64,000 bases of DNA from Apteryx mantelli. Lineage: Eukaryota > Chordata > Aves > Apterygiformes > Apterygidae. This document shows positions 53,452 through 64,000 of this stretch, one piece after another. Position 1 is the first letter of the stretch, and the number at the start of each line of letters is the position of its first letter. The stretch lies in assembly GCF_036417845.1 (NCBI RefSeq), contig NC_089979.1, positions 20,788,458 to 20,852,457 on the forward strand, read 5' to 3'. Made by a program: the position numbers and the translations under genes. Under the pieces are notes generated by a model. The model searched no databases. It was not told the DNA's origin and saw nothing but the letters and a program-made list of their open reading frames with translations.

Positions 53452-53584
53452 GAAGTGGCTAAGCACGAACGAGTTGCTAAGGAAGAATTAATTCGGAACT
53501 GCTCATATTATCATGACTGGCCACAGCTGTATATACTCCAGTTAGCACCTCATTTGCAGTGGAGACAGTTTCCTGCAGGCCATG
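53452..53584 (+). CDS. CNBD1: CNBD1 exon: C-helix linker into the second domain
   Basis: This exon has 44 full codons plus one base, after a CATCTTTCAG acceptor. It reads EVAKHERVAKEELIRNCSYY, then HDWPQLYILQLAPHLQWRQF, then PAGH and a G. The charged helix, the YY.DWP turn, the Y.L..LAP helix and QFPAGH are the usual entry into a second cyclic-nucleotide-binding fold, where a hydrophobic strand (typically V-V-EG) comes next. Two donors overlap: GTTGGT after base 53584 (phase 1, giving PAGH-V/G-type junctions) and GTTAGT after base 53588 (phase 2). The first fits the expected valine after histidine. The next exon is not found in the remaining 10.4 kb. Confidence 0.8.
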
Positions 53585-54859
53585 GTTGGTTAGTCTCATT
53601 CTGTTTTTTTGGTTAACATGTAACTTCACAAAACAAAGTCATTTTTGTGTGCATCTACACTAAATAATACATTGTAAATAATTAAAGAGGAATTCCTATA
53701 AGTGTTTGTTTCCTTACACTATTTTTTCAGTTATTTTTCATTCTATCTCCATTTCAAATATCCACACAGACATAATTAAGCAAGATTGCCTTTTATTTAG
53801 TTCATAAGAAAACAATGAAACTTTTAATCAGCTAGCTAGTACTGGAGTGAATTATATCTATAATCCACACTGAAATGAAAAAGCAGAAACATTATCATAA
53901 GCTTTTGATTAATTAGTTGTTTAAAATGATTATTATCCTATGCATAGCATTAAATGATGCCCTCTATGATGTATCAAAATCTCTGTGTACATTCAGACTC
54001 TGAATTATTAGGTGATAATAGATGATCTTTAGAAAGTCATCTAAATTCTATATAGAATATGCAATATAACCTCATTAGAAATCTTTATCCTGTTTTCCCC
54101 TTAATTTGATTTATATAATTACTTTATTGGGTGAGCTTATTGCAGTAATGTTTTAAAAAGGCTTCTATTAGTTTTGGGACATGCAATTGCCTAAATAAGC
54201 CAGTTAAGTTCAGCTAGATGTAGATACCACTGATCAGCGTCATTGATCAAAGAAAACTTGTTTAGATTACAGACATACGATTTACTTTATTTTTTTTTCT
54301 CTACTCTTATTTATATAGCAGAGAAAGGAAGCTCTGCAAAGGATGTCTTCAATAATTTGTCGGACTCAGGGCTGCACATAGTTTGTAGGGATGAAAAGCA
54401 TTTGTAATAGCACTCATGCTTGGTCTTATCCATCAGGTACTCTCTTTATAGTGGCAAGTGAGGTTATTAATTTTGGTTTGTAATTGCAATCAGTAATAAA
54501 TCAGCAATAATCATGGTGAAAAAATGAGAGTAAAATTTTATTTTGCAAACAAGCCGGAGTTAACCACATTACTCCAATACTCCTTGCTTTTCCTCCTGGT
54601 TCTCCACACATTTTAAGGCTTTTCCAAGCCTTCCTTCAAGATCATGCCTCTTCTCTACCCAAGGATGTTGTGCGGTGCACTCTGCATGGATTTCATACTC
54701 CATTTGACTAAACTTAAACCACTTATCGCTCTTTAATCCAGTAGCTGATCATCAGATAACAGCCTCACTTTTAGTTCTAATGGCCAGCAAAATAAATCCT
54801 GATTGCTCCAGAAAGTGGCATGCTAAGATGAAAGAAGAGTTCATTTAGCTAAAAATATG

Positions 54860-55440
54860 GCTTATGAAAAAAACATTAGTACTCTTAGGAGTCGCTGAAT
54901 CCGGTAGCCCAGTAGACGTGAGGCTGCCGCAGCTCCAAGCCCCCAGGCCCAGCCAGCAGCAAGGCAGAGCAGGTATTCCCAACAGGCATGCACAGACACA
55001 TGTATATACATATACACACGGCTGGCCACACCGGTCAATACAGAGAGAAAATACAGCACCCACACAAACACAAACCCCTTATCCCTCTGTTTCTCATGCT
55101 TGTTCCTCCCCAAACCACCTTGATCCCTCCCTTCCCCTGCCTTTGGTTCCTCCCCTAAACATCGTATAATCAGTTTTGTACAATCCCAAACTGCTCTTCC
55201 TGGCATCCCATAATGAGTCCCAGACCTGCAGGCAGTGACCCCCCAGGCTGTGGGGTGCTCCGGTGAGCCTCTCCCGCTGACCCATGGGGACGAGTCTCAC
55301 CACGGCCCGTGGGGATGATGCTCCCCTGGGGCAGCCCTGGGGCAGCCCAGGGTAGGGGCTCATTTTTCAGACTGGGTTATTGGGGTTCCCCCCCAACACT
55401 GTTGCATCTCTGGGCTCCTCTGTGTGTGGGGGGAACGAGG
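54860..55440. other. CpG-rich 580-base patch, possible solo LTR or other insertion
   Basis: An abrupt GC-rich, CpG-rich block sits in AT-rich surroundings. It includes tandem GGGGCAGCCCT units near 55328-55350 and C-runs. Overlapping open frames on both strands (up to 114 codons) follow from its composition. The sharp edges resemble an inserted retroviral LTR, perhaps on the minus strand, but I could not find TG...CA ends, a poly-A signal or a target duplication with confidence. Confidence 0.35.
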
Positions 55441-58318
55441 CTTTTAATGCATAACCAAACAATTATTATGTGCAGGGTCAAGCAAAAACATAATGTTTCT
55501 AGTCATGTTACAGTAAGCAGCTTTGCAAGACAGTTTCTATCCATGCCTCTACAGCTATGAAACTATAGGAAAAGGTTACCTAGGCAGGTCTACCTTAAAA
55601 TGAAGATAGGCTAATACAGAGATTTAAAGGAGAACTAAGACATACTTGAGCAAGTAAAATAGCTCTGTTGTTGCATACATTTTTAAAACTTTTTTTTAGT
55701 CTTTACATATGCTTTTAACAGTCCACATCAGCATCCTCAAAGGCCTTTCCAGCTAAGCAGGGTGGGCACTGATTTCAACCAGACTTTTCTAATATTGTTG
55801 CAAAACCTTGCGCAAAGGTTGCCTTTGGCTTCCAGTACAAACTGCTTCCTACCACTAGGGCTCAGCAATGCTGCAACAACAGTCTCAACCCCAGTCCTCC
55901 TATCTTGCTATGGTTGCAGGTCTTCCTATTAACATAATATTTTTTTCCCTCTGGAAAGGTACACCATAAAATTGTACTGAGAAGGAGTTGCGATTGAAGC
56001 ACTTGGCCTTTCCCATTAGATGACTAATATCAACAGTATGTGAACAATGGGCTAAATTTCCTGCTAGAAGCTCAGCAAGTGCCTTATATAATCATTAGTT
56101 TGTCTTGGGTACAAGCAAAAATACCCCCTTGTGCATGTCAAACAGCAGCTTGCAAATGTGTGCATATTCTCAGTTCTCATAAGCAAAAGTAGATTTTTCT
56201 GCAAGAAAGCAGATAAATGGGGAGAAATGCTCACACAGATTAGAGAACGCATACTGCAAAATCACGAGCTTCTTGTAAAATACTAACCACTTGACATCAC
56301 TTACAAAGAATGGAGCGTTGGCAAGTACATTTTAAGTGTGTATGGTTTATTTAGGTTACAGAATTCTGCATTCACCTTGTTCTGTTCCTTTTCTAACCTA
56401 ATTTCCATCTCTACCTGCTGTCTTTGTGCATCTGCCTCTCAGTTAAACCTCACACCTGCAGTGACTTCAGTTTACTGACCACAGTCATTAACCCTTGCCA
56501 TTATAGCTGAGGTCATCGAGTTTTTCTGTGATTTAGAAATGCAAAAATAATGAAATGGGACGATTCTTTGTTACATATATTCCTGGTAGACAGCATACTT
56601 TATTGACGAAACAATCCCCCAAATACCTTTACTGTTGAACAACTCCATAACTACATGTAAAACATTCTTCTGTGTAGTCAAGCATCTTTAAAATCATGGC
56701 TGTCATTATTATCTCATTTCACAGAGGCACAGAGCAATAAAGTAAGCACACAGATCTACAGATAAAGATTGGGGGATTAGTTTCCTTGAGAATTAGGTCC
56801 TAATATTTACTACCTTTCAATGAATGAATTGGGAAAGTCCTGAAGTTTTTACACTACAAAGGCGGGACAGGATACATTTTTGGCAAAGGCACAGTCTTTT
56901 CAAGGGATTTTAATGAAACGGTACACAGAATACAGCCAGAAAAGCTTTGGATTCTACTGGAGGAGATTTGTAACTAGTTTAAACAGCAGGTTTAAAATAT
57001 TTATTGACCCTTGAAATTTGAGGCAGAGTTAGAACAATTTGGCTTTCATCCTCACCGTAGGTACTGTAGGTTGTACTCAGACAAAAGAAATACAATTTCT
57101 GGCTAAAATCGTGAGGTTATTGAACACAGTGGGCTGTAGCCCACTGATATCAGTGGAGCGGTTCTGTTGTTTATCTCCAAAAATTGGAGAATTCCTGTTA
57201 CATTTTGTGAGATTAGGACTTTGCTCAGTGTCATTGTAAAAAGTTTCCCACTGTGAAGTAGAGCAACTTGACAGTTAGCTGCTGCCCTTTTTCAAAGGGG
57301 CCTGCTGTGATTTCACATTGCTCTCTCAGCCTAATTGGTCAAAAGCCAAATGTAAGGTGCTATATAAATGTAAAATATTATTGCAGTATACTCTGCTTAA
57401 TTGGGACAGGTTTTTTATTGAGTACCTCCCAGGTAAGTAATTTAACCTCATGATAGTAGATTGCAATGACTTCTTTTTAATTGACTGATATTAGCATAAA
57501 TTCTGCATAACACCTATATGTACATATGTAGCTAATGCCAAATAGTTAAATAGTGTTTTGATGAAAATGAACTTTAAAGAAATAGGGTGAAATTCTGGAT
57601 CCTTTAAACAAATGGTAAATCATTCTGTGTGGTCTAGGACTGTGCCCCTAATTTTTGAGCACCTCTGTTTTCTCAAATTAAAATAGAAAGATCCTTTATA
57701 GAGAATAACAAAGGCTGATTTCTGGAGAAGTCCAATTCCATCATGGAATTCATAGGTTCTATTTGTAATTTCAGGTCCCCTCATCAATGCAACTATAAGA
57801 TAAAGAAGTCAAGTGTTCTTTGCTGATAAAATTCATGAGGCCCCTCGGTTCATTCACTGCAATAACACTTCCACCCTTACCATGTTTGTCACAACGCCTT
57901 GTCAGCTATGTCTTGAGATCTTTAAAGGGGCTTACAGCCAGAGATGCTAATGCTGATAAGCATTAATATGCTGTTCAAAAGGGAGGTGAGTCACAGCTGA
58001 GTTTCCCAGTGTGCTAGTTTTCATGACAAAGCTGGTTTAAAAGGCTCTTGCCCCATGCTGCATTCACTGTTCACTCAGTTGTGCTAGTGTAACTGTGTAT
58101 GGGCCCTATTGTAAGCAAGGGTACTGACACGATTTAAGTTAAAAGAAATCTGCAAAAATAAAAAGTTAGTTTTAACTGGGATTGAGTCAGTCATCATCAG
58201 TGGAGTCCCATAGTTGCATTGACACAGCTGGTTGACTGATTAACATAGGCATGAGCAGTTTTGGATGGCCTTATTGCTGAAGCTGTCACCAAAATCGGGA
58301 GAAAAACTCCTTAACACC

Positions 58319-58871
58319 AATGTAGCATTAAGAAGCAGGCATTCTCTTTACAGCGCCGGGTACACGGGGGATAGCTCCACCCAACGTGCACACCGTGTGT
58401 CACATCATCTAAAGTTTATATTGCTCTATCATATACATATGCATTAAATTTCCAGGAATTATTATACATATTAATTTTATTTCCTAGAACTAATTACTAC
58501 ATTTACATAATCATTACACATGCGGTCTGAGTCTCTGGGGGTCTCTGGTGGTCCCTAGTGGTGTCAGAAGAGGTATCACTCAGCATCTTGCCATGAACTT
58601 TGCTCTACTTTTCCATACATGGTCTCAACTTGGCCTGCTTCCTTGTTTGAGAAAAGCTATCTTAGTCCTAGTCTTGGCTCCAGCTGGCTTCTGCTGGTTT
58701 ATCTGTACTTTCTCAGGATGTATCAGTCCCAGCTACACCGGTGTCCTTGGGTATGTTTGACTGAGGCTCCTGCTGAGACTCCTTCTTGTCCGAGCTGGTA
58801 ACAGGTCTCCCATTCCCACCCCCCCCCCCCCCCCGCCCGAGACTCTTTTTTGTCTGGGCCTTTTGGTAACA
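58319..58871 (-). mobile_element. Probable solo LTR of an avian endogenous retrovirus
   Basis: The block runs from TGTAGCATTAAGAAGCAGG to TTTTGGTAACA, so its ends are TG and CA. It resembles an avian LTR type carrying the phrases 'gtacacgggggat', 'ccacccaacgtgcacacc' and 'catgcggtctgagtct'. The LTR would read on the minus strand. It has no internal gag, pol or env next to it, so it is a solo LTR left by recombination between the two ends of a provirus. It contains a 16-base C-run and stuttered GTCTCTGG units. No target-site duplication is obvious, so the exact ends are uncertain. Confidence 0.5.
58819..58834. repeat. 16-base C homopolymer
   Basis: This run inside the solo LTR is prone to replication slippage and sequencing error, so its length should be treated as approximate. 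Confidence 0.9.
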
Positions 58872-61800
58872 AAGCCACTATATTGTGAATCAATAGCCTC
58901 AAAGACAACTTAGTAAACTGTTCCTGGTGCTTTTAGGTGCTAGTTCTCAGTTTCTGGATGAGAAAAGAATTAACTCCTTAATGGAAGATGACAGGCACCT
59001 ATAAATGCTTTGAGGGTGCTTCCTGGTCCTGCCTTCTATGAGCAGAAGGAAGGAAGTGCATTTCTGTGATTAAGGCTCTGGATTCAACTGGGAGACAGGA
59101 GCTACCAATATTTTTGCTTCGCAGCTTAGAGCAGAGCTAGCTGAAGCTTTCCTCCCCAGTTCCTTCTCCGTGAGGGCTAACAGCATGTGTTGTCAGCTGA
59201 AAATGGGTTATGTCTCTCTCCCAGAAACGGTTGGTATGAAGGGTAAAACACCAAAGGTGGAGCTTAGTATTAGCTGTGGTGGTGTTAAGTACCATGCCCA
59301 ACACCTGCTTCTGGTTGCAATACTGGAAATTCAGTATACTCAGTGATTCAAATCTTAGGCTTAAACACAGTCTGAATACAGTGTCCTTTCTGTCACAGTG
59401 TCCAAAGTGATTATAATTAGCTCGTATAAGCACCCTCCAGAGCCTGCCTTTTCCCCAGTTTCTGTCTACATGTCTGTTCTTGACATGTGAGCTCCTCAGG
59501 GCTAAGACTAGCCCTTTGCGTGTCTGGAAGAACCAGTTAGCACATTGTGGCTACTGCCGTAAACAAACAAGGGTGGGTTTTAACAAAAGTCACAGCCGTT
59601 AACAGCTCCCACAGAGAACTTCTAGTTGGGAGAGAACAGAAGGAACCATTGGAGCTGAACTTAGCTGAAAAGATGTTTGACAGCGAAATGGTAGTTGTCA
59701 GACCTGAGCTCTTTAAAAAGTCTAATCCATAAATATTATTTTTTAATTTTGCCCCCTTGCTTGCATGTTAACTTGGATGGAAGTGCATAATGGCGTAAGA
59801 CTTCTAGTGATTAACACAGCAAATCAAAGATTACAAAAAGAAGTTTCTTCTTCATTTCTATTTACAAAAGTATGTACTTCTACTTCTTCAGGCATGCTCT
59901 GGTTTCTTCTTTTTTCTGTTATGCTGATTCAGATCTATAATACAGATAAGGATGAGTGTGAAAAATCTGCAGGTCAACAATTTTGAAGTACTGAGCGCTG
60001 TTGGTTTGAGATTATCTCCACTATGAAATGATTCTGCAGCTTAAATGAAATTTAAATAAGCACTCAAAGGTTTGATAATAATAGGCTTCTTAATGAAAAT
60101 TGTCTTACAAGAAATGTAAAATAGAATTGTATTCATTACTCTGGGGACAGTTTTACCACCTCCTGAATTGTTTTCACTGCATACCTATTTCTTTGGCATA
60201 TTGAGTCAGCTCAGTACACATAGCACACAAAATGTCTGTTTTATTTAAAAGACGTATATAGCCATAGTCTGCTTTTGTTATTCATTAAATTTCTACTTTC
60301 CCAGTCAGGAAATGATTTGATCCCCAATTCTATAAAGGAATCATAGCCCCACACTTTCATGGGTGCGACAGTTGAAGTCGAATCTTATCTATCAGGTGCT
60401 TTTCCTTACTTTCTTTTTTAAGTAATTATTAATGGATCTCAAGCTGGCTAGCCTTAAGTGACTGCCTAGGAATCTATCCATGTATGTAATTTAGATGACA
60501 AAGAGATTTAGTAAAATACCTTTTACAGATATGGTTGAAACTGTGGATTTCTGTGGGACCTTGCTCAATGAGTAATCTGTAGATTCCATTTGCCTGTCAT
60601 CTCTGTTCTACATTGGTTAAAACTTGCTTCTCCTACAGTTGTCTGTTTTACTGGCAACAAATTATATTTTTGGTGCCAGCATCATTTTGCGCAATATAAA
60701 GGATGTTATTGGCCTGCTTGTCACTGAGTATTTCAAATGATTCTCTCCGTATAAAAAGAATACATTTATCCATGCTTTCTCTTTACATTTTTGTGATTTT
60801 TCATTCTGTTCCATGTTATTTTTTTGTAGTTCTTTTTCTCCACGGGCAATTTTACCATTGTCTCTGTGTGAGTGGAGGTGATCCCGAGGGAGGCATCAAT
60901 AAAGTGATCCTTTGTGTCTTCTTTCATGCTTTTGTACCAACATTTGGGGTATGAAACAAAACAAGGTTTCTGATCATTTCAAACTGAGAGCCAGCAGCCA
61001 AGGAAATAATTATTGTCATTGTGCTTATTGACAGAACCATTTTTCCTGTAACTTTCTTTGTCCTTGATTTTAGAAAGGATCAGAAGTGTATGAACTTCTC
61101 TACCTTCATGTGCACATACCAAAACTGAATAAAAAAGATGCATTAATCAAGTGAAGAAAGCAAAAGAGCAGGAAGCTGAAGCCAGACAAATTGTAATGAC
61201 AAATAAAATACTTTTTAATCACTGAGAGCAATTAACACTGTAAGAACACTGTATCAAGGGAAAAACTAGAGACTTCATTGCTTATTCTTCCTACCCAGGA
61301 CTGGAGACTTATTTCAGGAGCTATATTATAATTTGATGTCCTTTACTGTGCTCAGGAGTAACTGGACGGAATTATGTGGCCCTGTTTATATATGCAAACA
61401 GCTAGGCAGTGGCAGTGGTGAAAGGTGAAAGAAAGCAACTGCCATGATATTTTGTGTGGAGTGCAGTGAAGTCATCAGGATTTGAGGTTATCTATTGGAT
61501 TTAAGCTTCTCAAGAGAGATGAAAGTAAATGACAACTTTGTAAATATCAAAGGATTTTAGGAATGAAACTTGGGTTGGTTGGTCTGTGCTGTCAAAGCTG
61601 AGAAAGAACTGTAGATGTCTAGGAGCATGAATATGAAAACTGAAGTCTCAACGGACTGTTGGGAACCTCAGAATTCAGTAGCTTTTGAGTCTCTGTATTT
61701 TGGATTAAGGGGCTTTCATTTGCCTTGAATCCTCAGTAAGAGAGATGTGTCCCTTTGTGCTTGGCTTATACCTTCACAAGGAAAGTGGAGTGGAATCTCT

Positions 61801-64000
61801 TTCCTTAAATTTCCTATTATCTAGGTCATTATGTATGTGGCTCGGTATCCCTACATTCTCTGTAAGGCTACATTTGACTAGGGCACTACCAATACCACTC
61901 TAATTCTGTTTAACTTTCTTGAACATCAGAGTTTTCCTGTGGGCAGCCATTTGAAATGTCAGGTGCCTTCTTTTCTATTTCATCTTAGTAATAGTTGGAA
62001 ACTAGAATGTAATACGCATCTCTTGCTTTGAGAGAAAAGTTTAAAGAACATTTTAGTAGTTCCAATGCTTCACTGATTTTCTGTTCTTTTCTGAACTGAT
62101 TTTTCTTTAAAGGGTTTTTCTATCTTTGATACTCTGTTAGGTCACCTTGTTATATTAATGATGGAATGGATCCTTACTCCTGCCTGCTTGCTTTTTAAAA
62201 AGGAACCACTGGAATGTGTAGTACCAGACATGGAATCTCTGCCATCTACCTTTATCAAAAATTAGAATAATTTCCCTTAGCAATTTTTTTTATCATGTAA
62301 ATATTTTCACTAAAATAACACTTCTTTTTTGTTGGCTTTATTTAATTATTAAGATCCTATATAATAAATATATGTACAACACAGTGGAGCACACCGAGAT
62401 CAATATAGAAAATCAGATAAGATTTTCCTATATGTGACCATTTAATTTATTTCAGGTTTCTTAGGAAGAAAAGGAGACATAGACTCATTATTTTCAACCG
62501 AATTAAGTTGCTGGCTACTCAAATTATATCTAGTAACAGCATATTTTATTTCATGTACAGTAAACAATCTCTGGAAGCCAGAGAGCTAAATTCTGGACTT
62601 TGTAACACAGCAAATGTTTTATAAACCTCAGGATAATTATACCAGTTTATTGATCACATTTAGGGACAAATTACATCACTTTATTATTTACATCTTGATG
62701 GTCTTAACGCTAGCTATACAGATGTGACTATTCTGCTGAATTTTGTCTCCAGTCACAAATGGTTGTAAATCTTTGTCGTGCTTTTTTAATATTTCCTCTT
62801 CCTTAAAAATACGTGTATAATCTGGTGGTTTTTTTTATTCTATATTCAGAAGATACACAAACCAGGCCACAGAAGATTTCTTAGAGAATTTTAAACATCC
62901 TGGGTTAGCTTAATGTCTTGTATAGCTCTATTGATTTCAGTTAGGAAGAATCTCACCTGCTCAGTCCACTGCAGTGTGATTAATTGGTAAAGAAGAAGAG
63001 CAGAAAATTCTCATTAGAGACCTGATCCTGCATAATTTCTCTGTAAGCTGTAGCTCCTTAGTTTACCTAGAGCATCAGTGGTTTCTCTGAGACTGTACAG
63101 CAAAGTCATCTGCACACGTGGAACCATTTATACGATCAAAAGCAAGGGTGGTTTGTTCTCTGAATAAAGAGGACAATGCTGTGTTATACCTTTCTGATAG
63201 AATATTTGTGGGCAAATATTAACCATGGAAACTGCAACTAATTTCTGTTTGAGAGCTGCTTAAGACTTTTCAGTGTGTTTATTCTGACTTCCTACGTAAA
63301 ACAGCCTTAGCATTTTCTTCTAGTATTCCATAATCAAGGCCAAGAACAAGTGGTTGCACTGAAAATATTTTTCTAGTAAAAAAAAGTTCAGTCTTCCTCT
63401 AAAATGATAGGGCATTTATCCTATCCTTTGACAAGTTTACTTCCAAAGCTGATTGGTCTCCCTGTTTTAAACAAATTTTAGAAATCACATCTTTCTGTTT
63501 AATGTAATCTTCCTGTAATTTCAGCTAAACCATTGCCTGGTAGATCAACAAACTCTCTTCCGCACACTGATTTGTTCAAACAATTTCCATTGGTTTGAAA
63601 CAGAATGTTAGTATAATGCAGCTGAAGGTAGTAGACTACAAATGTTAATTCAGAAACACTTGTAATAATATATCAATTTGTGGTTGCCAGGGAAATCAAA
63701 CAAATGGCAACACAGATTTCAGTCTATCATCACAGAATTGAGAAATGACCAGTATTAAAATTTCGCATGTTCACTGTTCTAGGATTTAAAAAACTGCTGT
63801 CAGTAATGATCTAGTGTATTGCTGTTTTTGCTGAAGGCCTTATAAATCTGATTAATGATGCTTCCATGGAATAACAACCGAGTGGAACAAACACATTCTT
63901 CCCATTATATTTTTTGTGGTGCTGACATTTGGTGTTGATTGAAAAGAAAAAGTATATTTCATCTTCTAAATGTATGTAATACAATGATTTGTAGAAAACA

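Larger units (their letters stand above)
32477..53584 (+). other. CNBD1: CNBD1 gene, partial: four visible exons
   Basis: Four exons on the + strand join into one open frame (apart from a single stop) that encodes a cyclic-nucleotide-binding-domain protein. Phases agree at every junction: the first exon ends with one extra base, the second begins with two, and the second-to-third and third-to-fourth junctions are phase 0. The four exons give about 190 codons, against a protein of roughly 430-440 residues in mammals. The N-terminal part and the rest of the second domain are therefore missing from view. CNBD1 is preferred over CNBD2 because of the EHKIVYRMMK, GNQGFYAILKGSARPQ and FGTLE stretches and the long introns. 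The biochemical role of CNBD1 is not established. Confidence 0.8.
53585..64000 (+). other. CNBD1: CNBD1 intron or downstream DNA, at least 10.4 kb
   Basis: No exon encoding the continuation of the second domain was found, so it probably lies beyond the window. The stretch holds a CpG-rich patch (54860-55440) and a solo LTR (58319-58871). Short blocks at 57388-57433, 59541-59732 and 61073-61143 were examined as exons and not accepted. Confidence 0.55.

Noticed and set aside
57388..57433. Open block before a strong CCCAG/GTAAGT donor, as the next CNBD1 exon
   Set aside because: In the phase set by the preferred donor at 53584 it hits a TAA, and the residues in the other phase do not look like the strand expected after PAGH.
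58548..58908. Open frames of 60-70 codons in the solo LTR
   Set aside because: They lie wholly within LTR sequence and cross the C homopolymer; LTRs of this kind carry no gene there.
59541..59732. Protein-like 61-codon frame on the + strand
   Set aside because: It starts at GTG just after a TAG, has no convincing donor, and no family is recognised.
61073..61143. Block GSEVYELLYLHVHIPKLNKK with a nearby AATAAA, as a terminal exon
   Set aside because: The residues match no part of a cyclic-nucleotide-binding domain, and the part of the second domain that should come before it is missing.
1..64000. CRISPR arrays, bacterial operons, prophage or plasmid origins
   Set aside because: The sequence has vertebrate introns, CR1 elements and microsatellites; no regularly spaced repeats or prokaryotic gene organisation are present.

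Overview
This window looks like avian nuclear DNA. It is AT-rich, poor in repeats, and its transposon remains are mostly CR1 LINE relics plus one solo LTR. There is no bacterial-style gene packing, no CRISPR array and no intact rRNA or tRNA gene. Nearly all open reading frames of 60-200 codons are chance openings in AT-rich noncoding DNA.

The only gene I can support is a partial one on the + strand, seen as four exons: 32477-32622, 36970 (or 36973)-37130, 50304-50438 and 53452-53584. Their splice sites and codon phases fit together (phase 2 in, then 1, 0, 0 and 1 at the end). The translated pieces form one continuous cyclic-nucleotide-binding-domain protein: the lead-in helices and first strand, the GNQGFYAILKGSARP strands, the GSCFGTLE turn with its following strands, and a helical linker leading into a second domain. 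The residues and large introns fit CNBD1 better than CNBD2. The first coding exons probably lie upstream or are too short to see, and the last ones lie beyond 64000.

Layout: 1-32476 is upstream intronic or flanking DNA with two CR1 3' ends, an old minus-strand CR1 copy that still carries reverse-transcriptase residues, and a tRNA-derived SINE head. 32477-53584 is the exon-bearing part, with introns of 4.3, 13.2 and 3.0 kb. The 13.2-kb intron holds a second old CR1 copy and two GC-rich patches. 53585-64000 is at least 10.4 kb of the next intron, with a CpG-rich patch of unknown origin and a solo LTR.

The most notable observation is an in-frame TAG at 37122-37124, three codons before the splice donor of the second visible exon. 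The exons after it are open and have good splice sites. This may be a recent inactivating mutation, a polymorphism, an assembly error or an unrecognised alternative donor. I found no convincing new biological system.
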